Source: Bacteroidales bacterium UBA3388 (GTDB taxonomy: Bacteria > Bacteroidota > Bacteroidia > Bacteroidales > P3). Taken from it: a stretch of DNA of 40,187 nucleotides. The DNA lies in NCBI GenBank assembly GCA_002358855.1, contig DEPQ01000059.1, positions 1 to 40,187 on the forward strand. The letters are read 5' to 3'. The notes under the pieces were generated by a model. That model did not search any database and was not told the DNA's origin. It worked only from the letters and a program-made list of their open reading frames with translations. The translations under genes and the position numbers were made by a program. This document shows, in pieces, positions 22,293-33,400 of the stretch (position 1 is the stretch's first letter; every line of letters begins with the position of its first letter).

Positions 22293-23339
22293 ATGAAAAA
22301 ATCATTGTTATTAGTAGTTTTATGTTTTGTTTCTTTGTTTAATTTATCGGCACAAGAGATTAAAAAAGTGCTTTTTATTGGAAATAGTTATACTCATGTG
22401 AATGATTTGCCGAAATTGGTGAGTGATTTGTCTCGTTCAATGGGTGAGGAGATTTATTATGAGAGTATAACTCCGGGAGGTGCGAGATTTATGACGCATG
22501 CTCAGAATAGTAATGTGATTTCAAAGCTTCAAGAAGGTAATTGGGACTTTGTGGTTTTGCAAGGACAGAGTCAAGAGGTTGCTTTCCCCGATGGTCAGTT
22601 TTATGATGAGGTTTATCCTTATGCAAGAGAGTTAGATTCTTTGGCAAAGGCGTTTAATCCCGATGTTAAGGTGTTATTTTATATGACTTGGGGATATAGA
22701 TATGGTGATCAAGTGAATTGTCAATATTATCCTCCGTTTTGTACATACGAATCAATGTCTTGGCGTTTGAGAACAAACTATTATTTAATGGCAACAGACT
22801 TTTCTTCTTGGGTTTCTCCTGTTGGTGCTGCTTGGTCTTACTCTATTGCAAATAATCCTGATATTGTTTTGCATTCTTCTGATAATTCTCACCCTTCAAT
22901 TCAAGGGTCTTATTTGGCGGCTTGCTGTTTTTATATAATGATGTCGGGAAATAATGTACAAACTCAGTATTTGCCAAGTGGTGTTTCGGCAGAAGAAGGA
23001 GAGTTTTTGCAAAATGTGGCGAATAGGGTGGCGTTTGATAGTATTGATTATTGGAAAAATCAAACTGCGTCTTTGGAAGATATTGCATTTGTAAATGAAG
23101 ATGTATTTACAATTAGTCCAAATCCTGCAAAAGATGATGTTAATATTATTTTTAATAAGGATTTAGAAAATGTAAGCATTGAGTTATTGGACGTAAACGC
23201 TAAAATAATTGATCAAAAGACTGTTTCGGTAACCGCTGGCAAAAAAATAACCCTTTCATCTTTTGGACAAAAGGGAAATTTTATTCTTATAGTTAATTAT
23301 TCTGGTAAAAAAATAAGCAAAAAACTTGTGATTATCTAA
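22293..23339 (+). CDS. SGNH-hydrolase-like protein with T9SS sorting domain
   Basis: A 348-residue exported protein with a signal peptide (MKKSLLLVVLCFVSLFNLSA). An SGNH/GDSL-like hydrolase domain (~24-255) resembles the DUF4886 group: block I VLFIGNSYTHVNDLP with nucleophile Ser32, a GGARFMTHAQNS loop, WDFVVLQGQSQE, and block V DNSHPS with Asp197 and His200. A type A T9SS domain follows (ISPNPAKDDVNIIF to KKLVII). It is probably a surface esterase acting on acylated carbohydrate or lipid; the substrate is unknown. The ATG at 22293 begins the signal peptide, and the 22 extra upstream codons cover the promoter. Its 3' end overlaps the convergent gene by 8 nt. Confidence 0.92.
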   Translation: MKKSLLLVVLCFVSLFNLSAQEIKKVLFIGNSYTHVNDLPKLVSDLSRSMGEEIYYESITPGGARFMTHAQNSNVISKLQEGNWDFVVLQGQSQEVAFPDGQFYDEVYPYARELDSLAKAFNPDVKVLFYMTWGYRYGDQVNCQYYPPFCTYESMSWRLRTNYYLMATDFSSWVSPVGAAWSYSIANNPDIVLHSSDNSHPSIQGSYLAACCFYIMMSGNNVQTQYLPSGVSAEEGEFLQNVANRVAFDSIDYWKNQTASLEDIAFVNEDVFTISPNPAKDDVNIIFNKDLENVSIELLDVNAKIIDQKTVSVTAGKKITLSSFGQKGNFILIVNYSGKKISKKLVII

Positions 23340-23769
23340 TTTCGTTGCCGAGTTTTAAAAGGTATTCTAATTGATAGAATATAGCGTCCATATCGCTTTC
23401 GGTTTTTGCAGGTAAGTAAGTTCGTGGAAACTCGCTATAATAGTTTTCATCTTTACCTAATTTGCCTTTTTCTACAATACAATTTACTCCATCAAGACAA
23501 TTGAGCCATACTTTATAGCCTGTGCGAGTGATGTCTTTGGAAATTGTTACTTGTGTAAGGTCTACTTGCATTGTTGTTTCGGAATCTTTGTGGTTTGTCC
23601 AAATATAAGAAAGGTAGGCTGAGCCGTCAATTGTAAATTCTTTGTATTGTTCATCTACAATGCTTGTTGCAATTATGTTGCAAGCCTCTTCTATTCTTTG
23701 GGCATTAGAGTTTTTTGATATTCCTAAGCTACATATCAAAATTGCTATAACAAAAATTTTTTTCATCAT
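23332..23769 (-). CDS. Small exported protein of unknown function
   Basis: A 145-residue protein (or 144 from the second Met) with a signal peptide (MMKKIFVIAILICSLGISKN, cleavage probably after SNA). The mature part of ~120 residues looks mixed alpha/beta, with two Cys in WLNCLDGVNCIVEKG and a C-terminal helix (SDMDAIFYQLEYLLKL). I recognise no family. It follows the 165-residue exported protein by 3 nt and is thus in the same transcript. Its stop overlaps the convergent SGNH gene by 8 nt, leaving no room for a terminator between them. Confidence 0.82.
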   Translation of the reverse strand: MMKKIFVIAILICSLGISKNSNAQRIEEACNIIATSIVDEQYKEFTIDGSAYLSYIWTNHKDSETTMQVDLTQVTISKDITRTGYKVWLNCLDGVNCIVEKGKLGKDENYYSEFPRTYLPAKTESDMDAIFYQLEYLLKLGNEIR

Positions 23770-23772
23770 AAT

Positions 23773-24270
23773 TTATTTTTTTAATTCAAAAAGTTTTAAA
23801 TCTCCTGTAATGTATTGTTTAGAGAATATTTTGATTTTTTCTAATTTTTTCTCTTTTGAGTCTGTGTAATGAAATACTATTTTTTCTATGTTGTACCAAA
23901 CTTTTTCTGGTTTAAAGAAAACGGTTGCTGATTTGGAGCGTTCGCTGTAATTAGCATTGATTTGAATTTCTTTAAAACCGTTTAAGGTAATGAAATAAGA
24001 GTCTTCGTTTATTTTTTCATTCTTTTTTAATTTTAAACGAAAGTCTTTCTTTAAATCTTTTGAAGAAATTTCTTGTTTTTGTTTTGTTATGTCATAATAT
24101 GTGAAAGGTTTGTCTTTATTAACCTTTCCATCAATGAAATTTATATAAACTTCAATCTCGTTATTCAAAGGAGAAGTGATGTATTTCATCAATAAATCAC
24201 TTCTTTCTTGCGAAAAAGACAAACAACTCAATAAAGATGTAAAAATAAATGATAAAATTAGTTTTTTCAT
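23773..24270 (-). CDS. Small exported protein of unknown function
   Basis: A 165-residue protein with a signal peptide (MKKLILSFIFTSLLSCLSFS, then Q). The mature part is very Lys-rich and beta-like (NEIEVYINFIDGKVNKDKPF, KDLKKDFRLKLKKNEKINED, KEIQINANYSERSKSATVFF), without Cys. No family recognised. The Cys in the signal region (SLLSC) is followed by more hydrophobic sequence, so it could alternatively be a lipoprotein cysteine. It is first in a two-gene operon and is divergent from the giant surface protein. Confidence 0.82.
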   Translation of the reverse strand: MKKLILSFIFTSLLSCLSFSQERSDLLMKYITSPLNNEIEVYINFIDGKVNKDKPFTYYDITKQKQEISSKDLKKDFRLKLKKNEKINEDSYFITLNGFKEIQINANYSERSKSATVFFKPEKVWYNIEKIVFHYTDSKEKKLEKIKIFSKQYITGDLKLFELKK

Positions 24271-24274
24271 ATCG

Positions 24275-24282
24275 CAAAAATA
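24275..24282 (-). promoter_or_regulatory. -7 element (TATTTTTG) abutting the start codon at 24270
   Basis: A minus-strand TAnnTTTG match ends 4 nt before the ATG, which would make the transcript leaderless if it is used. No TTTG lies at the ideal upstream distance. Confidence 0.4.
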
Positions 24283-24364
24283 TAAAATATAATTGGATTT
24301 TCACTTTTTTAGTCAATAAAAAAACAAAATAAATCAAAAAAAGTGTCTTTATATACGCTAAAAA

Positions 24365-24395
24365 TTTGTGACAAAAGAAAAATGTTGTAAATTTG
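24365..24395 (+). promoter_or_regulatory. Promoter of the giant surface-protein gene
   Basis: TTTG (24365-24368), 19 nt, then TAAATTTG (24388-24395), a full match. The ATG at 24456 follows after a ~55-nt AT-rich leader. Confidence 0.8.
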
Positions 24396-24455
24396 CGAGT
24401 TGAATTATTAGATTAGAATAGAAGTATAAATAGATAAAAATAAAAAATGTTATAT

Positions 24456-27400
24456 ATGAAAAAAGGTTTGTTGGCTGTAATTATCAGCTTATTCTTATCA
24501 ACGTTTACTTTATTTGCACAAGGTCCTACATTACTTACGCATGCAGACTTTGAACAAGGTATTCCTGCTGGTTGGACGGTTTCTTCCTCTGCTAATGTCG
24601 CTACAACGACTGAAATAGCATCAACAGGAACTAAATCGTTGAGAATGACTCCTGCTTCTTCGGAAGTAATCATTACTTCTCCGGAATTTACTATTACTCC
24701 GGGTTGTGCAACTCGTTTGGAATTTAGTCATATTCCTATTTTGGAAAACCAAAAAGGTGGTAGAGTAGAAGTAAAGAAACCAAACGGAACTTGGCAAACT
24801 TTAAGTTTGAATGGGGTTCAAATGCCAAACTGTTATGACCCAAGTTATGGTAGCGGATATGCTCAATTCAATGGTAGTTTCTTTAAGACTATGTATTGGA
24901 CAGGTAATGCGTCTGTTCCTATTGCAGATTTGGATCAGTCTTATTGGAGAAATGAGATTTTTTATTTGTATTCAACTCTTGGAGGAACTGCAACAAGTGT
25001 TCAAATTAGATTTATATTGCCTCAAACCACAGGTACAGCAGCGAATTTTACAGGTTGGTTTTTAGATGATGTTAGATTATATGTCGCAAGTACACCAGGA
25101 GATGAAATAAGAGTGCCTCAATTAAAAAATCTTCTTCAATATCCTTCACTGGAAATGTTCCCTACATGTTCTGATGTGCCAATTCGTTTAGATGTTCGTG
25201 ATGCTCAAGGTGCGATGTCAACAGATGCAGATGCTGTTGTTGTTGAATATTTCTTTGGAGATGAGACAACTCCTCAACAAGTAAATTTAACAAAAGATCC
25301 AACAAATCAAAATATATATGAAGGTTTAATTCCTTTTAATGGTTTTGGCTCTCTAATTAAATGGAGAGTAATAATGAGAGACTTAAAAGGTAACCAATTA
25401 ACTTATCCTTATGTTTATGGTCATTATAATGAATATACAGCAATAAGACCATACGTTGGACATGAGCCATTACAAACAACAGGATTGTCTTCTCAAGAAA
25501 TGGTATTCAAAACCAATGCAAGAGCGGCTGTATATCAAATGAGATATTCTGTGGAGGAATTGTTAGCAGCAGGATATTCTTCAGGGGAAATAGGAGGGCT
25601 AAGTATTAACTTGACGCAAGCAGCAGTTGGTTTTTCAATGCCAAACTTTAAATTGTATATAGCTAATATTGATCCAGATTATCAAATGTCTTCGGAATAC
25701 CAATACAATGCTACTCAATTAACTAATGTTATTAACGAACCTGTTTACATAAATCCTGCAATAGGTTGGCATTATATGCAATTTTCTGAAGCATTTATGT
25801 GGGATGGAGTAAGTGATATATTGATAAAAGTTTGTTGGGGAGATGCTAGTAGTGTTGGTGGTGTAACAAAAGTTGAATGTGTTTCAGCAACTGGTGCAAA
25901 TGTTACATATAAATATGAAAAAACATCTGATGCTCCAATTGAGGCGTGTACAACACCTTTCCAAGGAGGCTCGATGAATTACAAACCTAATTTTAAATTT
26001 GACTTTGTTAATAATTGCCATTTGCCTATTGACCCAGGATTGTCTGGCGATGAAAACGCATTGGTATCACCTACTAATTGTGCTACCTCAAATTCTCCTT
26101 TGAGAGTTTATTTGAGAAATGAAGGAACAAACACTCTTAATGAAATAGTCGTGAGTTATAGCGCAGATGACGGAACATCAGGCTCTGCAACTTGGACAGG
26201 TAACTTGCCTTCGGGAGATTCTGTTGCCTTTACTGTAACAAATAATTTGAATATAACTCCTGGTTATAGATATATGACAATCTCAACCTCTGTTAATGAA
26301 CCAGATGTAGATTGGAATCAAGATAATGATACAGCAAGATATGAGTTTGTTGTTTCTGCTGGTCCAATGAGTGGTGTTTATTCAATAGGAAATCTTTCTG
26401 GTGTGCCAGCAAATAGACAATTTGCTAATTTTAATGAAGCGTTTAGAATGTTGGAATGTTCAGGTGTCAGTGGACCAACAACAATAAAAATAGCTTTGCC
26501 AGAAAGTGAATTGAAAGAAGAATTAGTCTTCCCTCAAAATATAACAGGTGCGTCAGCAACAAATACAGTTACATTTACAAGTGCAACAACAGCAAAGAAA
26601 GTTTTGCAACCTGCAAATGTAAATGTGGCAAATATTGATTTGTCTGGCTGTAAGTTTTTGGTGTTTGATAATATAGAATTTAGAGCTGCCGATTCATACG
26701 AAAACAATGCAAGAATCGTTACTGCATCTCTCACAACTTCAAATATTACATTTAATAATTGTAAATTTGCAAGCAGAGTTAATGCGGCAACAAATCAAGC
26801 TGATGATATAACTCACTTAGGTTCGTATCCTCAACGTTTGTCATCGGTTCTTAATTTAAGTGCAGCAAATCATATAACAATAGATTCTTGTATTTTCTCA
26901 GTACCTGCAAATAGGTATATAGATATTCAAGGTATGTCAGATGCTTCTATGTCAGATGGAATTGAGATTACAAACTCTACATTTGAGATTAGGAATATGC
27001 ATATTCCTACAACAAATGCAAATGTTGTTGGTAATGCAATTTATGCTACTTTGAATAAGAATCTTGTTGTAAGAGATAATAAATTTACTACGGTATTCCC
27101 TGATAATATGAATGGAATATCTTCTAATTATTATGCAATAATGCTTTCTTCTTGTAAAACATTTAATGTAAACAAGAATGAATTTGATTTATCAGGTGTT
27201 AGTGCGATTATTTTATCTGATATTCCAAATGGAACGACTGCAAAGGTTGTAAATAATAAGATAAGTGTTAGAAATAACAATGTAATAAGTTATTCTCCTA
27301 TTACTTTATATGGTGTAAACTTAGTTTCAGGAACAAATATCTTGTTGGCATATAATAATGTCTATGCTTTGGGTACAGATGCTAATGCAATAGGATATAA

Positions 27401-30400
27401 TTTAGGTTATACAGGAACAAATACAAGTAATATTCAAGTTAAAAACAATATAATTGTTAGTGAATTGAGTGGATATGCAGTGAAAACAACTCCTTCAACT
27501 CCTCAATCTATTGCTTATTCTAATAACTTGTATTATAAGATTCCAGGAGACAACTCTACATATTTATTCTACTATGGAAACTCAACCGTAGATAGTCCAA
27601 CAATTTGGGAAACTTATTCAAATGAAACAAATTCTCATTATACAGAAAATCCATTGTTTGCAGCATGGAATGATTTGAATACAACAAGTACATTCTTATG
27701 CGGAAAAGGTGTTGCAGTTTCAGGTGTAACAGACGACTTCTATGGAAGACCAAGACCAAATGTTCCTTGTATAGGTGCTTTAGAGTTTTTACCTCCTACA
27801 AATAATATATATGTAATGTCGGTTACTCCAAATAATGGTACATATAATTTAATGTATGATGGAGTTGATTCTTACTCTGATTGCGATTTCGGACAAGAAA
27901 CAATAACTGTTCGTTTCAAAAACATAAGTGATAATACAATTCCTGCAAACTCTGTAACGATGAATTATAAAGTTGATAATTCAACAGTGAAAACAGGAAC
28001 AGTATCGCATAGCATAGAACCAAATGTGGAATATGACTTTAACTTTACTCAAACTTTTGATTTCTCTGCTCCAACACAAGATATGGAAAGAGAATTGAAA
28101 GCTTGGAGTTCATTCTCTTTAGATACAATTAAGTCAAATGATACAACAATTGCAAGAGTGTTTTCAAGTCACCAAATACCTGCAAGAGCAGATATGTCTA
28201 TAAGCGTTCCATACGGTACAGCAGCTACATTATCTGTTACTTCTAATGATTCTGTTTATTGGTTCTATGCATTAGATGATGCAGAGCCTTTCTTAAAATC
28301 ACAAAGTTTACAAACAACCGTTTTATACGCTGACACAACTTTGTATTTCTCTGAAAAATCTGAAGTGCCAAATATTAAAATAACAGAAATTCAATTGTCT
28401 AAAACAGTAGCTTCTGCAGAAGGATTGACATCTCCTTTGCCTGATTGGGTAACTACTGCAAATGCTTTTGAAATAGCAAACCTTGGAAATGGAACTGCAA
28501 ATATGGGCGGTTACAAATTTAAGTATATAAAAGCAAATTCAAATCAAGAATTAGGAACTACTATAACAAAAACATTTGAATTTCCAGCAGACTTTGTTTT
28601 ACCAGCAGGTGCGATGGTTACCTTATTGCCAAAAGCACAAAGTTCAGTAGATACAGACCAAGCATTAGGAATTGGAACAGGTACAGTTTCTCAAACTAAC
28701 AAATTAGGAGCATTTATTGAAAATCCACAAGGAGTTATCATTGATGCAGTAGCATTAAATGGAGCAACATTCCCTGCATCAATAGGAGTTCCTACATCAG
28801 TGTGGACTGGTGCTTCAGATAATTTAAGTTGTTCAGGAAAAGCAGGTATTAGTAGAGTATTAACTACAGGTAATAATCAAGATAGTTGGATGGTTTCTTC
28901 AGCAACAAATCCAATGACAATAGGAACTTTAAATCCAACATTGTTGTTAGCAAATGATAATGGTTGTTACGGAGAAAAAACAGTATTTAATGTAAACGTA
29001 ACAGGTGTTCCTGAAGTAAATCCTGGAATTTCGGCAGTTTCAGTACTTGGAGTAGAAGGAGAATCCGCTTGTACTTTAACCGATGTTCAAGTTCAAGTGA
29101 AAATAGTGAATATGGGTGTTCAAGCAAGCACAGATCCAATACCTGTTACTTGCGAATTGTATGAAAATAATGCTTTAATAAGTACTATTACTGATTCTTA
29201 TACAGAAAGTATTGCTCCTTATGATACAGTAGAATTTGTTTTAGAGCAAACATTCAACCTTTCTGCAAATACAGGTGCAAGAAACTTTACAATAAAATCA
29301 TACACAACTCTTTCAACAGATGTGTTACATTCAAACGACACATCATTTACAACAATAACTTCTTTGCTTACTCCTCTAACTCCAACAGCAAGTGATGTTT
29401 CTATTAACTATGCAACACAAACTCAATTAACTGCAACAGCACAAGATCCTCAAAATATTTTAATATGGTATGGTGATTTATACACAGAACAAGAATTAGC
29501 AAGAGGTTCTTATACAACACCAATACTTTATGAAAATGATACGTTCTATGTTGCTTCTATTATAGAGCAAACAAATAATATTGCAGTTGGAGCAGGAACA
29601 ATCTTAAATAATCAAGCTGCTCACCCTGCTCCATTTGCATATACAACCAAGAAAGCAAAAGAACAATATCTGTATCCAGCCTCAGAACTTAACGCAGCAG
29701 GTTTAGGAGAAGGTAAAATAAGTAGTCTTGCATTTAATATAAGTAGTGTAAATGCTAATGTAACGATGGGAGTTTATAGAGTTAGCATTGGCACAACTAA
29801 TCAAAACGATTTAACAACTTGGATAAACGGATTGACAGAAGTTTATTCAGGAACTATTTCCTTAACAACGTCCGATTCTGGTTGGGAAACAATTCAATTT
29901 ACAGAACCATTCCAATACGATGGTCAATCAAATATTGTAGTTCAAATATGTTTTGAAACAACAACTACAACAGGAAAAGTAAAAGTTGAACAAACAGAAA
30001 CAGAATATAATTCTGCAATTTCATATCGTCATGCAACAAATAATGCTTGTGAATACACAGGCAATCCTTCTACTGTGTCTCAAAGAAGACCAAATATACA
30101 ATTTGCCGTAAATAGTTTTGGTTGTACATCTCCACGAGAAGAAGTAATCGTAACAGTTGCTGCTCCTCCGGCTGTTGATGCAGGTTTGTTGTCAATTCAA
30201 TCTCCTCTTGCAGGAACAAACATATTAGCAGGAGTTGCAACACCAATAGATGTAGAACTTAAAAACTATGGTTCGCAAGCATTAACCTCTGCAGAAATAC
30301 ATTGGAGTGTTAATGGAGTAGAACAAACTCTTTACAATTGGACAGGAAATCTTGCAGGTAATACAACTGCAATAGTAAATGTTGGTAACTATACATTCTC

Positions 30401-33400
30401 TTCTGGATCTATAGAACTAACAGCATGGGTAGTTGTACAAGATGATAGTGAAAATACTAACGATACAGTTACAATTGCTTTATCTTCTTGTTTAGGAAAT
30501 ACAGATGGAGTTACAACTGTAACGATTGGCCCAGATACAACAGACGATTATGCAACAATAAATGAATGCTTAGATGTTTTAAAATCATCTGGAATATGCG
30601 GACCAATAGAAGTAGAAATCAAACAAGGAACATATAATGAGCAATTAGTAATATCAGACATAGCAGGTTTGTCAGCCGAAAATTATATAGTATTTAAAGG
30701 AGAAGATAGTGCAGAGCAAACAATAATTACATACACTCCAACTTCAAATGCTGACAATGATGCAAAATATGTTTTAATTCTTGATTCTGTTTCAAACATT
30801 ACATTCCAAGACTTAACAATATCAATAACTGATACAACAACTTCATTTGTAATAGATGTTAATCATTCAGAAAATATAACATTTAATCAAATGACATTTG
30901 CAACACCACACTCTGTAACACCTGATTTATTCAAAGTAAGAAACACTAACAATATTACGTTTACAAATAATAACTTCTATGGTTCATCAAATCAAATCAA
31001 ATCAGAAGATGCAATAACAACATTGAACATTAACAACAATAAATTCTATGACTTTGGAACTACAGCCTTAGAATTGTCAAATATTTCAGGATTACAAATC
31101 AATAATAACTCGTTTAGTACAGACTCTTCTAAGATAGTATTAACAGCAGTTAAACTTTCTCAAATATCAGGAGTACTACGAATAATGGCAAATAAAGTGT
31201 TCTTGTCAAAAGGAACAGAAGATAGAGTGGGAATAGAACTTACAAACTCTAATTTCACTCAAAACAATCCTGCTGTTATAGCAAACAATGCAGTTTCTGT
31301 AGTAGGTCCAAATGTAAGTACTAACTTTGAAACATTTGGTATTTCGCTTGACAATATAACTCACGTAGATGTTTTCTACAACACTGTTTATATGAAAGCA
31401 TCTAATAATAGTGCAAAATCAAGAGCTTTGTCTATTGGAGAAAATGGATCAAGTGTAAGAGTTAGAAATAACAATTTAGACAATCAAGGTAAAGGTTATG
31501 CATATTATGTAGAAGATGGAGCAGTAGTTGTCTTATCTAATACAAATAACTATACTGTTAATGGAAGTAAATTTGCTAAATGGGGAGCAGATAAAGCAAC
31601 ATTAGCATTATTACAAACTGTAAACGGAATGGATAACTTGTCTTTATCAATAGAAAACTCATTCTTAAATGACTCAACCTTATCTTTAAGATGGCCAACC
31701 GACATTGTAAGAGCAGCAGAGCCATTAGATGATATAAATGTTGATATAGAAAATAACGTAAGACCAATATCACCAAAACCAACTATTGGAGCATACGAAT
31801 ATATGTTTACTTCAACCGACACAGGTATTCCAACAATTCTTCAACCAGTAGAAGGAGATGAATATATTGAAAGCGAACCAATGGTAATAGAAGTTGAATT
31901 GAAGAATTTTGGTAATTACACAATCAGTTCCGTTGATATCACAGCAGTATTGAAATATCACCAAGACTCAACAAACGTAATACAACAAATAACAGAAACT
32001 TGGACAGGAATGTTAGCTTCATTAGAAACAACAACCTATACATTCCAAGGTACATTCACACCTCCATTGAACTATGACTTTGAAGAAGAATTGTATATGT
32101 ATGTTTACACAACACTAACCGATGATACAACACATACAAACGATACAGCCTACACCTCATTCTTGACAATTCCATCAACAGACCTTAAAATAGATGGAGT
32201 AATTGTTACAACAGAACGTTGTAACCTTACAAATTACGAAGTACAAACAAAGGTTAAGAACGTTGGAGAGTATCAAGTAAACTCAAACAGTACAATAGAG
32301 ATGAAATATTACTTTAAAGAACGACCTGATCAAGTAGTTACAGAACTTTTAACATTCCCTTATACAGACCAAACAAATGGAGTAAACTTCAATAACCTAC
32401 AACCAGGAGCTTCTTTAACTTATACCTTCAACACAACTTCAAATATTTACCCTACTGATATGAATGATGATACTCTTCATTTAGTTACAATTGTTAAAAC
32501 AGTAGGAGACCACCAAGAAATAAATGACACACTTGGAACATCTAAGACTGTAATTTCAAAAGTCTCTCCACCAGCACCAACAGTAACTCATGATTATATT
32601 CCTTACGGAACTTGGGGACACCCATCAGCAGAACAAGTGAATAGTTTACCTATAAAATGGTATTCTAATCCAGGTGCTACAACACCATTCTATGCACCAT
32701 CATCTTACAATTCTTCAAAGAACTACACAACAACACAATTATTTGCTGATACAACTTTCTACCTAATGGTAAATGCAAGTGGAGCATACCCTTGTGCGAG
32801 TGAATTTACACCAGTAACAGTTTACTTAGATTCAAGAGCAGAAGTAGATGCTTCAGTCTCAGCAATAGTAGAACCAATACCAGAAGGTTGGGTTTATATG
32901 GAATTAGGTGATACAATAAAAGCAATGGTGTGGAATTATGGTACACAACCACTTTCAAACTTTAATATCTCTTATAGCATAAAACCAACATCACCAGCCA
33001 CAGCAGAAGAAATAATAGTAACAGAAACTTGTACTGAATCAATAGCGCCATTAGCGTGGTATGTATATTCGTTCAATCAACTTGCAGATATGTCAAATGT
33101 TTCAAAGACTTACAAAGTTAGAGCGTGGACTGATGCAAACAATGATTACACAGCGTTAAATGATACATGTGATTACACGTTAATCAAACCAAAGAACGGA
33201 GCAAATATGTATCCATTAGCCCAAACACCAGGAGGAGAAGAATCGTTAGACATTACAAGAGTTAAGTTAGGAGCAATGGAATCAAGCTCTAATGCTTCTG
33301 GAAATAAATACACAAATTATACAGAAGAAATTCCACCAGCAGTATTATTCAAAGGAGTAAACGATGAAATACAAGTACAAGTCGATAATTCTTCTGCAAT

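Noticed and set aside
24413..24673. Minus-strand 86-residue frame
   Set aside because: Antisense to the start and signal peptide of the giant surface protein and crosses its leader; no signal of its own.
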